NCBI RefSeq assembly: GCF_027942865.1
Contig: NC_134510.1
Location: 31,177,663 to 31,241,662, forward strand
Reading direction: 5' to 3'
Origin: Odontesthes bonariensis
Lineage: Eukaryota; Chordata; Actinopteri; Atheriniformes; Atherinopsidae
Length of the DNA: 64,000 nucleotides
The first letter of the stretch is position 1. Every line of letters starts with the position of its first letter. A program made the position numbers and the translations under genes. Shown here piece by piece: positions 12,601 through 22,303 of this stretch. Under the pieces are notes generated by a model. That model saw only the letters and a program-made list of their open reading frames with translations, had not been told where the DNA came from and made no database searches.

Positions 12601-15600
12601 AAAGCTTCCTACAGTCCGAAAGCGGCTATAGTGTTTAAGAAGCTGCACGAGGGAGGCTGCTGAGGCTGACACTGTGTCACGCGATGAGTGGCTCGAGCAA
12701 CAATGGGTCAGGATGAGACAGGAGTACAGTGAGGAAAGCATCTGGAATGCTTATGAAACCGGGATTTATTTAATTCGGTTATAGTAATCAACCGCTTATA
12801 GTGTTCAAATTGGCTCTGGACCAATGTGATCACTATAAGCGGTTTCCACTGTATTCTATGTTCACAGAAACCAAACAAAACATGTTTGTTGCACTGGGAA
12901 TGCGTTTTTTTTTTTTTTTTTTTTTTCAACGTTTTGTCAAACTGGAAGAACAGGTTCACTCTTCAAGTCAGTTCATGCCACAGAGAGAGAGGGGACACAC
13001 CGTATTTCCTTTTTCAGTTCTTCTGTTTTATGAGTTATTTTATCAGCATGCTTTTCTTTTTTTTTAACACCGTATATTATTAAAGAAATAAACATTTGAA
13101 ACTTGGCATTTATGCTTGTGTGCATAGATATGGAAATACTTAGTTGTGCCGTGTGAATAGTGTCAGTGGTAGGATAAAAAGCAGAACGGTGTATGGACTT
13201 GCATTTACCCAAACCATTTTAAACCTAAACTCTTTTTTCAGGGTGGTTGAAGCTTCTAAAGAGCACACACCAGCTGAGTGGCCTCCAGTAAAATAACTGT
13301 GCTGCTTCATTCAAAGCTAAACTTGACAGACCCCCTTTGCCTTTAACACGGGACTGAAACATTGCTCGACTAAATTAAGGGGCATGTACTACCTTCCATA
13401 ACCAGTAAGTCAATGCCAGGCAGGAGGTCAGTAGTATTTGACTTTCTCTCTGTGAAAGAAAGATAAAGCCACAATTACTTTAAAGTGTTATCCGTCTAGC
13501 TTCGCTGCCTAAAACTTTTGACTCAACATACTTTCGAGAACCCCCCAACACATAGTCATCAGCTACTTCCAAAACAAGCCACCGCAAGGATTTTTGGTAC
13601 ATTCTCCCTCACATATTTGCATAATTGCTTCTGAGAATAGGGGACAGAATGGGAGGGAAAAAAAGGGCAGAAAACTGAAAAAAGAAAACAGAGTGTGTAA
13701 AGAGCAACAAAAAAGGAAACTCACCAAGTACAATTAGCTCTGTGTAGTCTTCGCCATTCCCTGAAAGATCCTGGGACGAGATGACGGAGCAGACGTAAAC
13801 GCCGCTGTCTCCCCATGCTGTCTGTGCTATATTCAGGTCTGCATCTGTAAGGAAAACATTTTTTGTTGTTGTTATTTACGATCATTCTAATTTTACTAGA
13901 GTAAGACTTTATGATAACAGCTAAGTGCAGTTTTTTTTTTACTAGAAAATGCCTGTACCTCAGTGTGTGGATGCTACACCCACACCGGGGCATCTTTGCA
14001 TCATTTTGGTTTTGGTTTTCTTTCTCTTGATGTGGTCAGTAAAGTGAACAATGATGAATAATCGGCAGATACTGCAATAATTGATCTAGTTGTGGGTTGT
14101 GTATTCACTGTTTTTTTTTTTTTAACAAAAACAGAGTTTCTAAGAGACCATCTATGCTTAATGATTTAAAAACAGAACATTCATATGATCTTATACACCA
14201 GTGCACTGCCCACTCAGATTGGGGGAAACACAGGTTATTTTTTTAATCACATGCATGGTTGAGAAAGAGCCAAAGCCTGAGAATCGCTCAAAGTGCTCTG
14301 CGCTGCACTTTTTTTAAACTTTGCAAATGCCATCCTAAGTGGGAGTGATTGTGGTGGAAAAGATTATCTTTAAAAAATGCAACAGATGTTAAAAAGATGA
14401 CTCACAGGAACTTGACCTACATCCCTGTCACAATTCAACCTGGATCTAATGAAGAATAATTCGAACAATCTTGATACTTTTATTCTAATTGAAGACAAAT
14501 TGTTAAACAAAGAGCCCAGACAAACTGTCTTTTCTGTGCCTACGTAGATACACTCTGCACCCTCTTATGTATCTGCTCTGTATCAACAGTGTAGGGTTGG
14601 CCTCTGAAAAGCTATACAAAAGGTGATGGTGGATGGACAAAAAAATGTATCTTGGAGGCCCAATATCTACTTAAGAATAGTATTATTTTGGTCTTGACAA
14701 TATATTGTTTAAGCAGAAATCTTGCGTTGGGAGCACGTAAAAATAGGAACATCGCAGGGTATTAAGATTGGCAAATAAAATCACACTTGTGATGCTTCAA
14801 CTTGCTTTTGTTGCACAATCCAAACAGGTAATCCAAACTGTTCTCACTTCCCATAGCTGTAGTCTGATGAAACACTAGTTTTTCATGACATTTAGAATTT
14901 TTTCTGTGTGCTGCTTTGATCATCACTGCATGCACGCTGACATGAGCAAGGGACAGAAGAAGAATGCTCTAAAAGAATATTTTGTAGCAATAAGAAACAA
15001 CATCCTGGCTATCCCGATCTGTGTATCACAGACTGCCGCAGCTACAGCCATGATGTATTCTCCAGTGAACAACGTTTAAGATACCTCTTCTAACTTTCTC
15101 TGTGGGAGATCATCATACATGCAAGCATAGACAAATTCATTGCACAGATGTTTTCAAATGTTTATGCATTTAGCAGACGCTTTTATCCAAAGTGACTTAC
15201 AAATGAGGATATAACATCAAAGCTAACAATAAGCTACTGAGGTGTATAGGGGATGGTCGGCTTCAAACAGCCGGTGTGTAGATGGTACAGGAGGAACTCT
15301 GCTGACACAGACTCGGGTTGAACACAAAAGTATTTTATTGGCCACCAGGTCCGTCAACAGGCACACTATTTAGTATACAATCTATACATATCTTGTGACC
15401 CTGTCCATGAAGCACATAATCAAGGAATATGTTATGGTCCAAATGTTTACATATGTCACCATTGTTCCTTTCCTATCTGGAGCCACTGACCCTCTGTTGA
15501 GTAGAGTCAGATGAGTCAAATTAATCAGACACCACACTACGTAGAAGGACACCACTGGTCAGACTCTGTCAGAGGTGACAGTGTAGAGGTAGAGTGCAGG

Positions 15601-18208
15601 CATAGAGGGAGGTACAGAAAGAGAAAGTGCAGTACAGGGGGTAGGGAAGTATGGGGTAAGTGCTAGGATAGGAGATGCTCTCTGAAGAGCTGGGTCTTCA
15701 AGAGTTTCTTGAAGATATTCGGGGATGCCCCTGTTCTGGTAGGGCTCGGTAGGTCATTCCACCATCGTGGAACGACACATGAAAAGAGTTTGGATAGCCT
15801 TAAGCCTTAAGCTTAAGTAGACGACAACCCTTTGACGACCGGACTGACCAAGTCATGACAGACAGAAATAGTCTCAAATGACTCAATTGGTTGTACAATC
15901 AGGATTTTACCATAGCAACAGTCTGGAAATGTGTTATGAAACTATGAGCATACCCATGGACTGAATGAGATGACTTTCAGACTCCGTTTCTGACGTGTTA
16001 AACCGTTTGTCAAAAGAAAAGGTGCAAATAAGAGGTGCTTTCTTGGGAATTCAGCTTTTTCAATACACATTTACATTTCTGTTTATAGCATAAAGATGAA
16101 ACTTTGGAGAACCATTTGGTTGTAGCTGAGTGGAGGAGTGATTTTCTAGGTGAGTTAGTCTGGTGTCGGTCTGACAAACACTTCCAAGCACTTTAAAAGT
16201 TCAGTTTGGTTGGGCTGACCCAAAAGTTAGTTTTTGAACTGTCATGTCCAACATGATTACTGTGATTTGATATTTAGCATTTATCTTATACTTTACTTTA
16301 ATTTTTTTATGTATAAATTTACATGACTATTTAAGTATAACCTTAGGATGTTAGCTCATACAAACCTCAATTATTATTTCCCTTGATTCAGTCTATTTCT
16401 GCTTTAAAATAAAGGATATAAATGATTTTATATCCTGAAGCTAAACTTCAGCAATAGTCCGATTCTCATTTGACTTATTTCTCTATGAAAATCTTTCTTG
16501 CAAACATGGACATAATGCAAAACAATTTCAGTTTGAAAAGCAGATCTACACAGAAGCTACAGATTTTTGATAATAAATCTATGTAAAATATACATTTATG
16601 TTTACCTCATACTTGTCTCTTTTTAAATCCAATTTGTCCGTCAAGTCAAAACATCACACTTAGTTGTATTACACCTCTAAATGGAGGTCTTATAGAATAG
16701 GCTTTAATAAACTCACTGTTTATGATGCTGATCTTGCGACCCTGATATTCTTTGCCGAGGGTAACGGCGCTGGCCTGTTTGGAAGCCACTATGCGGACAG
16801 TCCTTTGGCTGTCAGCGCACTCGATGTTAGGGTCATAGTTGGGGTTGTTTTGAGCCAAGGCGTTCTCTGCGCTGCTAGGATTGAGCGCAGCCTGGATTGG
16901 GTCCCGGCAGTATGATTTGTACTTCCAGGTGATGACAGGAGGCTGAGAGGCAGTCGTCTGGAAGTCACAACTGAGGGTGACGGGCTGGAAGAGGATGACA
17001 ATGTACCTCCTGGTTTGGCTCTGGACTGAAATGGCCAGGGTGGACTCTAGAAAGTATCAGAAAAATAGTGAGAATAAAATGTATATTAGTAGGACCAACA
17101 GATTATCTAAATTTAGAAACATTTTGTAACACTAGCTAAAGATTTCTCAGTCGCCTGCAATATTTAAGGTGTGGCACATGATAAACAATGTTTCTTCACT
17201 GTAAGTATCACTGAGAGTGGGTGAGATGAGTCACTTCAAATTTGGTCCATGCTCTCAGCCTGATCGTTACAGACATGAAGACAATAATATCTATGATCTG
17301 AAAACAGAGGAATGAACAACATTTTCATTTGGATATATATGACTTTCAGTCATTTTAGGAGATTTGACATTAAGAAAAATATAACTTCTTTCCAGTTATA
17401 AGAAGGAACATTGTATGCCCTGATGTAACCTACTTCCACCTATATTTTCAATATATCACAACACATAGCAGACCAAACATGCACATTTGGCATTTAGTCA
17501 GCTGGTTTGAGTGAGTTGAAATGGAAGATATTTATTATTTATTTGTAAACCTCCTACCAGATCTGACTCATACTTCCTCTAGTCCAGTTTCTGTCTCCCT
17601 ACTGTTCATATCTGTCGCAAAGGCACCATAAAGGGGGGGTTCCACCTGGCACAGTTAATAAAACAGCATTTTTCTTGATGCATGAGTAAAGCCTGTAACA
17701 AGTTAAACATAATAATAGTAACGTTAAAATAACTGATGTCTGTTTTGCATCGTAATTTGAAGGCCGTTCTTTTTAACCCTTTTTATCGCCCATTTTCTTT
17801 CAGTGTTTCAGAGATATTTTCTGCCGAAAAAAAAAAATACATGTTTCGTTGCTACGAACAACAAAACAATAAATAAATAAAAAAGTCTGATTACAACAAA
17901 TGAACCATCAAGCGGACACCTATCAAACTGATGAAAATAGATTTCTTTGTTATGCCTCAAAAATATTGTTTGTTGATAAAATATAAACTTCATTCTAAAT
18001 AAACCTTGGGGGAAAAAAAGCATACATTGAGAACGATGACTGCATAGGACAAAATAAAACATGTCAAATAAATGCGTTACAAACATGCCCAGAAGCGCTC
18101 AACACAGATGCCGTTTTCACGGAAGAGGCCCACCCTGTTACCGCCTGGTGAAAAACAGGCCAACTTACCTGTTGCCAAAAAAGCAGCGATGATTACCGTC
18201 CAAAACAT
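3225..18208 (-). CDS. lsr: Lipolysis-stimulated lipoprotein receptor (LSR, angulin-1), 11 coding exons
   Basis: Single-pass type I membrane protein of the LSR/ILDR (angulin) family. In vertebrates it binds apoB/apoE lipoproteins and recruits tricellulin to tricellular tight junctions. The 11 exons join in phase to 1875 nt, about 624 residues against about 649 in human. Order: signal peptide (1-13 in exon 1), Ig-V domain (about 14-163, with Cys in TLSC and VYVC), short stalk with a dileucine (164-182), membrane segment (about 185-204), dense cysteine cluster (about 204-229, [10 protein letters not shown]), then a long cytoplasmic tail rich in R, D, S and P with [11 protein letters not shown] and [12 protein letters not shown] motifs. 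It ends in SRESLVV, the ending I recall for mammalian LSR. This C-terminus and the exon sizes favour LSR over ILDR1/ILDR2. Three introns carry large transposon remains. Confidence 0.95.
3752..4220 (-). CDS. lsr: lsr coding exon 10 (RS/RD-rich tail)
   Basis: 469 nt, starts after CTTCAG and completes a Gly codon from exon 9. Encodes [14 protein letters not shown], then [25 protein letters not shown], and [13 protein letters not shown] near the end, all matching the LSR/ILDR tail. It ends CGCAAG|GCAAGT, a non-canonical GC donor. Reading through the donor would add only [10 protein letters not shown] before a stop, unlike the family ending. Confidence 0.92.
4886..4920. repeat. 35-nt near-perfect hairpin in lsr intron 9
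   Basis: Arms of 16 nt (TCAACCCATGCCACTG and CAGTGCCATGGGTTGA) with one mismatch around a 3-nt loop. Too short for a typical pre-miRNA; could be the collapsed core of a MITE. Confidence 0.5.
5690..6330 (+). mobile_element. Decayed Tc1-like DNA transposon remnant
   Basis: Frames here give Tc1 transposase pieces: [19 protein letters not shown] (DNA-binding to catalytic border) near 5820-5870, and, after a large deletion, [18 protein letters not shown] with [10 protein letters not shown] near 6050-6140, the region around the last catalytic aspartate/glutamate. Stops, frameshifts and a nested MITE show it is dead. Sits in lsr intron 9. Confidence 0.75.
5874..5944. mobile_element. 63-bp palindromic MITE with TTAA duplications, nested in the Tc1 remnant
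   Basis: TTAA at 5874-5877 and 5941-5944 flank a core that starts CCCTCTGAGGTC and ends GACCCCAGAGGG, imperfect inverted repeats. Inside is a perfect 20-bp palindrome (5892-5911). The TTAA duplication is the piggyBac-type target. It interrupts the Tc1 reading frame, so it inserted later. Confidence 0.65.
6558..6855 (-). CDS. lsr: lsr coding exon 9 (cytoplasmic tail)
   Basis: 298 nt between TTCTTCAG and GG|GTGAGT. Encodes [17 protein letters not shown], then [15 protein letters not shown], and [13 protein letters not shown], which match the MSEVTSLHE and RARSVDALDDL blocks of mammalian LSR. Phase 1 in, phase 2 out. Confidence 0.92.
7114..7194. repeat. 81-nt long inverted repeat (hairpin) in lsr intron 8
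   Basis: Two 34-nt arms (7114-7147 and 7161-7194) with a single mismatch around a 13-nt loop. It directly abuts the left side of a truncated TTAA MITE copy. Size and pairing are pre-miRNA-like, but a young transposon-derived inverted repeat is the simpler reading. Confidence 0.8.
7201..7543. mobile_element. Truncated copy of the 479-bp TTAA MITE
   Basis: Nearly identical over about 320 bp to the complete element at 28.85-29.33 kb, including TGGATTACCAGTGCACACC and the right terminal repeat ending before TTAA (7540-7543). The left terminal repeat is missing and replaced by the hairpin sequence. Located in lsr intron 8. Confidence 0.75.
7754..7870 (-). CDS. lsr: lsr coding exon 8
   Basis: 117 nt, CCCCAG acceptor and CGCT|GTAAGT donor. 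Encodes [13 protein letters not shown] and [15 protein letters not shown], aligning with the RSGYRIQ and YYMEKELANFDPSRP blocks of mammalian LSR. Symmetric phase 1-1. Confidence 0.92.
8168..8395 (-). other. 75-codon open frame of unknown origin
   Basis: An ATG-led frame ([17 protein letters not shown]...) in lsr intron 7, higher in GC than its surroundings and followed on its 3' side by TTAAAGGAGAGCTGGG, similar to MITE ends in this window. It looks like a transposon-borne or retrocopy fragment rather than a host gene; I do not recognise the protein. Confidence 0.25.
8649..9545 (-). mobile_element. 3' part of an L2-type LINE (non-LTR retrotransposon)
   Basis: A 193-codon frame (9419-8838) encodes the C-terminal part of a CR1/L2-clade reverse transcriptase: [41 protein letters not shown] and a final [20 protein letters not shown] block. 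Upstream, frameshifted codons for a KTEVIV-like motif reach about 9545, where the copy is 5'-truncated. Downstream lies the typical 3' tail TTTATTTATATAGCGC (8665-8685). Long open frame suggests fairly recent insertion. In lsr intron 7. Confidence 0.85.
9609..9637 (+). repeat. Poly(A) run of 29
   Basis: Uninterrupted adenines between the L2 LINE and lsr exon 7; length likely polymorphic. Confidence 0.9.
9683..9739 (-). CDS. lsr: lsr coding exon 7 (57-nt cassette)
   Basis: 57 nt between CTTGGCAG and CACA|GTGAGT, encoding [19 protein letters not shown], matching the GGQGSYVPLLRDTD block of mammalian LSR. Symmetric 1-1 phase, so skipping would keep the frame. Confidence 0.88.
9960..10163 (-). 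CDS. lsr: lsr coding exon 6
   Basis: 204 nt, TTTTGCAG acceptor and TCGG|GTAGGT donor. Encodes [28 protein letters not shown] and a G/P/Y-rich stretch with [10 protein letters not shown]. Matches LYAAGKA and YNGYPGG of mammalian LSR. Juxtamembrane cytoplasmic region. Confidence 0.92.
10743..10889 (-). CDS. lsr: lsr coding exon 5 (membrane segment and Cys cluster)
   Basis: 147 nt, CCACACAG acceptor and GCGT|GTAAGT donor. Encodes [20 protein letters not shown], a membrane helix, followed by about 13 cysteines in 25 residues ([12 protein letters not shown]...), the hallmark of LSR/ILDR proteins and likely palmitoylated. Symmetric phase 1-1. Confidence 0.95.
11003..11022 (+). repeat. (CA)n microsatellite
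   Basis: About ten CA repeats in lsr intron 4. Confidence 0.8.
11302..12851 (+). mobile_element. pogo/Tigger-like DNA transposon, 1.55 kb, internally deleted
   Basis: Terminal inverted repeats CAGTGGAAACCGCTTATAGT at both ends, flanked by TA (11300-11301 and 12852-12853), the Tc1/mariner-superfamily target. The GTAATCAACCGCTTATA motif recurs near both ends. Inside, a 58-codon frame (11600-11776) encodes a pogo/CENP-B N-terminal helix-turn-helix ([18 protein letters not shown]), and a second frame (11773-12045) the next HTH domain ([18 protein letters not shown]). A frame change separates them and no DDE catalytic domain follows, so the copy cannot move itself. The stretch from about 12.05 to 12.75 kb matches nothing I recognise in pogo elements. 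In lsr intron 4. Confidence 0.85.
11600..12045 (+). pseudogene. Broken pogo-type transposase DNA-binding region
   Basis: ATG at 11600 opens the first HTH; the frame stops at 11774-11776. The downstream CENP-B-type HTH runs in the next frame from about 11761 to 12045. Family assignment rests on the two ordered HTH blocks and the TIR/TA ends; the catalytic domain is missing. Confidence 0.7.
13393..13449 (-). CDS. lsr: lsr coding exon 4 (57-nt stalk cassette)
   Basis: 57 nt between TTTCACAG and GAAG|GTAGTA. Encodes [19 protein letters not shown], aligning to the AELLPGFQAG stalk of mammalian LSR and carrying two LL pairs. Symmetric 1-1 phase. It equals the 19 residues absent from the rodent alpha' isoform. 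Confidence 0.85.
13725..13844 (-). CDS. lsr: lsr coding exon 3 (end of Ig-V domain)
   Basis: 120 nt, CTTACAG acceptor and CTTG|GTGAGT donor. Encodes [20 protein letters not shown] then [25 protein letters not shown] is the canonical F-strand motif of an Ig-V fold with the second disulfide cysteine. Confidence 0.95.
15160..15800 (-). mobile_element. LINE 3' end (RT C-terminus plus fish-type tail)
   Basis: On the minus strand, 15790-15665 encodes [20 protein letters not shown] and [20 protein letters not shown] sequence, a clean 40-residue C-terminal block of a non-LTR reverse transcriptase. The tail TTTAGCAGACGCTTTTATCC (15170-15190) is a widespread fish repeat end. The part between about 15.24 and 15.6 kb is not obviously LINE and may be a nested insertion. 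In lsr intron 2. Confidence 0.65.
16717..17046 (-). CDS. lsr: lsr coding exon 2 (Ig-V domain)
   Basis: 330 nt, CTTTCTAG acceptor and AACA|GTGAGT donor. Encodes [15 protein letters not shown] (B strand and first disulfide cysteine), [13 protein letters not shown] (core tryptophan), [19 protein letters not shown] and [15 protein letters not shown]. These match LSR blocks such as [21 protein letters not shown] and ECQDSVRTVRVV. Confidence 0.97.
18169..18208 (-). CDS. lsr: lsr coding exon 1 (start and signal peptide)
   Basis: ATG at 18208-18206 followed by [12 protein letters not shown] and donor ACAG|GTAAGT; 40 nt, phase 1 out, which fits exon 2. Short hydrophobic leader for secretion. No other in-frame ATG with a compatible donor is seen close by. 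Confidence 0.85.
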
Positions 18209-19439
18209 TTTTAATCCTGTTTCCTCGTTTTCACAGTCGACCTAACTGTTAAGAATAAAACAATCCCTGACGCAAAAAACTTGTACAACACTGAGCGCAG
18301 CGATACTTTTCCTCAGCCGGGCATTGCCAGCTCCATTTTGAGTATTTAGCTGGAGGACAGGAGAAACACCTCAACAGGTGAACTCCTAGAGACGGGTTGC
18401 GAAACAGGGGGGGGTGTTAAATTTTTTTGAGGTTGTTTTTGTTCCAGGTGAGGCTCGTTTCACAATCAAAACCTAGTGCTGACAGCAGAAAAGAAGGTTT
18501 TTAAACAAAAAAAAAAGTTTTTTTTGTCCACATACATTCGCTAAAGTGGGAATTTGGCTTTATATTCTAATGTTTCTCCTAGTGCTAGTTGGTACGATCC
18601 AGACCATTGCGCTATCAAAGCACTGTTTGTTAATGTTTAACTCGGTGGTATGAGTCTCGGTAACGGACTCATTTCCGGGGTGAAAATTTCGCTTTTAAGT
18701 TTTGCCCAAAAGTGCTTTACTATATTATGATGATTGTGATGTGCTATTAGCCTTTTTAATAGCACCCCTTTAAGTGCATTTTGAAAGCAAAGCCTTACTA
18801 GTAGCTCTGCCTCACTGAAAGTGAACACTTTGCTCTTGACTTGTGTGTGTTTATGTGTGGGAGCCATGCAGCTGCCAGTTTAAAAAGGGCTTTTTGGTCT
18901 CGAAAGTCCCTCAGCCAAGCATGTTGGAGGCCCTGACTGTGATCCTTTGTTATTGCCTCCACTCACCTGCTCAATGCTTTTAGTTCACTACTGCTCTCTA
19001 AAAATGAATTAATTCCAAACAGTATTAGATTTTGATGTGAATTGATCAAAAACATCCTAGAGCTACCCAGAGGATATCGAATAGCCTAATTAATTTGAAT
19101 GTGAGTTAATTAACAAATAATTCAGTAATGTCTATTATAGAATTGGCCATTCTGCATAACAATTATCAATATTTTTTTAGTTATTTGACTAAACAGCTAT
19201 TTGACATTATACACTATTATAACACTGAGATATGATCTATGGCTTGAATCGGTCTGTTTTATAAAGAATGACATGAATCATATGGTGTTAAAAACATTTT
19301 TTATTATTTAGACTTGTGAAATATTCATTTAAACTATATTTACTAACCCAGTTATATAAAGCTGTAAGCTGTTGAGTAAAATTAGCATTTTTTTAATCAA
19401 TAGAATAGAAAGCAATCATTGCAGTAATAGAATATATTT

Positions 19440-19998
19440 ATGTTGTGGTGTAGTGGTGCCTGGAGAGGTGGGTATACCTGTAATTTTTGGACATTTTCTT
19501 TTTTCATTTAGTATTTGCTACGACAAGGATTGCAATCGTGTCCTCGGGGTAATCTGTGGGGTTGCTGTGGGAGCTGGGTCAGTTCATTACTGTGAACAGG
19601 GAGCTGAGATATAAGGTGAAGCTTTTGCTATATTGATCCATCCTCATTCCAGCCCTCCCTTATGGTCATGAAATCTGGGCTGTGACCGAATTCAAGCGGA
19701 TGAAATGAGTTTTCTTCGGAGGGCGGCTGAGCTCGGCCTTAGAGATAGGGTGAGGAGCATGCCCATCTGGAGGGAGTTCGGAGTTGAGTCGCTGCTCATC
19801 CAGATCAGAAGAGGTCAGCTGAGGTGGTTTGGGCATCAAGCTGCCTCCTGCTGGCTTTCCTTTAGAGGCCTCTGGGCGGACTTAGAACATGCTAGATAGA
19901 TTACATATCCCATTATATCATGCCTTGGACCACCTCAGGATCCCCCAGGTGCAGCTGGAGAGTTGGATCCTGGACCTCGGATAATGGATGGATGGATA
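19440..19998 (+). mobile_element. RTE/Rex-type LINE 3' fragment
   Basis: Codons from 19705 give MSFLRRAAELGLRDRVRSM, then EFGVESLLIQI and GQLRWFGHQ, the C-terminal signature of a common fish LINE (typically RDRVRSS...QLRWFGH). It ends with the tandem GGATGGATGGATA tail (19986-19998) typical of RTE/Rex3 elements. Frames are broken. Lies between lsr and the unknown gene. Confidence 0.7.
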
Positions 19999-20284
19999 TT
20001 ATGAATTGATTTTGAAGTGGGTATGCTCTATGATGACTAAAAGATATACCCTTATACCCTGCACTACACCACTGTACATATGACACCTAAACACAAAGTT
20101 TGCAGCAAAAAGAAAGCTTATAATTCCATTAGCAAATAAAAAGAAGAATCTTGATTTGATAGGTGAGCAGTGTTGACTTTGCAGTATTCCTTGTTGCCAT
20201 CCTTTTTTAATCCTATTACAAAATTGGGAAAAATTAGGTGTAAGTACATGTAATTAAAGAGTCACAGTGTATTTGTAGGTCTCA

Positions 20285-20290
20285 TTTATT
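20285..20290 (-). terminator. Candidate polyadenylation signal of the unknown gene
   Basis: AATAAA on the minus strand about 110 nt past the stop codon proposed at 20400-20402. Fits a short 3' UTR if the last exon is read correctly. Confidence 0.3.
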
Positions 20291-20399
20291 TTTGGAATAT
20301 TTGGATCTTGTATATTACAGCAATTTATATTCAATTGTAGAGTATTTTTTTAAAGTTAATTATTTGAATAAACAACCGAAATAATGAGAATTTCGATCC

Positions 20400-20432
20400 T
20401 TAAAGAAATTTACCTACCTGCTGCAAAAAGAG
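20400..20432 (-). CDS. Unknown gene, candidate last exon
   Basis: Acceptor TTCTTCTAG then codons LFLQQVGKFL and TAA, in phase 0 with the previous exon. A strong donor (CAG|GTAGGT, after 20418) lies inside, so this could instead be a 15-nt microexon splicing on to a tail I cannot find. Confidence 0.35.
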   Translation of the reverse strand, partial: LFLQQVGKFL

Positions 20433-22234
20433 CTAGAAGAAAAGAATGTTCAAAAAATAAAATCACTGAAATGTAAATCCAAATATTCAATATTATTACA
20501 TTGTTTTTAAATTTATGAAGACATGAAATGGAATCACTTCATACAACAATGCAGACAATATAAGATAGATCTGCTGGTCAATTGAATATGTTGAAAGTTG
20601 CGTTTCATATCTAGTCATACTTACAATCGAGATCAGCAGTGCTACGACCATCACCAAAAAGAGACCTGCAAAATGAAACCATACTGTTCTCATATTGTCA
20701 CATATTCTCATCTTTACACATAACCACGCTCGACTCGTTCAACATGCTTGGGTGGCTGGTGCCTGGCGAGGTCGGTCATTCTGCTTGCCATCTATATCTC
20801 TATCTATATAGATATAGATTTTCACAAAGGCAAACTGAAGATGCATGCTGACTAAAATGCAGATATCATAACAGACATATCAGAATCCTATAGCCCTGTT
20901 AATAGATGGAGCTAAAAGTAGTAACATACAAAGCTGCATAGCAAGCCCACAGAGATATGTCTATATGCTGAGACTTTTATGTTAAATAAACCAGCTACTT
21001 GTAGCTCATGTTTTTAGCTTCAAACACACACTGAATAAATAATTTCACTGTTTAGATATCAAAATAAATTAGAACTATGTTGGGAAGAAGAAAACAGACT
21101 GAATCTGGATCCATGTCCCAGGCAGTCTCCGTTAATTTCAGGGTGATTACTGCAGACACCGTCAACCTGTTTTGTGAACTGTCACCCAATGACTAATACA
21201 GTGTCCAGGACAATGCATTGAAATAAAGAGAAAAACAAAAGAGTTTAATTTTCTTGTTCTTTAGATACCTGTCTCCCTGTCTTTGACACTGCCTCATACC
21301 AGAATAACTGTGTCTGGCCCAAGAGTATTTGCCCGGGGCTCTAAAACTGAGGGAGCCCTGATCAAGTCAGCTTAAGCCCTGGAAGTGACAAAGCGAATGG
21401 CCCTAGCACACACTCACTTACTTTCTTTTGACCTAATAGTATAAACATGGCTAGTTTTCTAAAACTAAATATCTTATAACTTGATAACATGATTAAAGCT
21501 GGCATGACCCAGATATATTAACTCAGATAAACCCTCTTTGTTTATGCTGAGCAGAGAAGTATCTCAGAATGCAAATCACATTAAACCTTGAGGTAGATGG
21601 GTTACAACAGCATCCTGTCTGCTCCTGTCTCATGGGAACTAAAATCTGAGGACAGCTGTGGTTTTAAAACTCGTTATTTATAATTTAAATGTCTCAGTTT
21701 ACATATTTTTCACATTTTCCTATTTTCAAATGATTACTTCAAGCATGATGAAGTACCAGTTAACAAAGAAAACATCTGACAAATCTGTCAACATGAACTA
21801 AAGTCTCAAAGGTAGAACTGAGATTATTTTGAAGGTTAAGAGGGGCTCCACTCAGAATGTGTACTGTACTGCTAACTAAATGCAGAGAATACTTACTGCC
21901 GCCCGTAGTTGCTCCATAATTTCCTGGGTAAGAGATCTGCCGGCATTTACCTAAAGCCGACGAGAGAAATCAAAAGTCCATCAGGGACCTGCAATAACAT
22001 ATAGTGAACCTTTCTGATTTAGAGAATCAAAACAATGATCAACACGCTGGCACAAGCTATGAGCAAAAGTTGGAGGTACATATACAATGTAGATTAATAA
22101 TACCATAAAAACCATTCTGAAAATGTACGAGCATTTATGTTGAAAAATAATTATCTTGGTAAGTCTTTGAATTTTCAGAAGTCTCACCTGCTGCTTAGAG
22201 CTTTGCGATTTTGGTTTATGTTGCTATATATTGA

Positions 22235-22303
<69 letters not shown>

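Noticed and set aside
18637-18867. 76-codon minus-strand frame between lsr and the unknown gene
   Set aside because: No start context, splice sites or recognisable domain; checked as a possible extra exon of the unknown gene but the phase does not fit.
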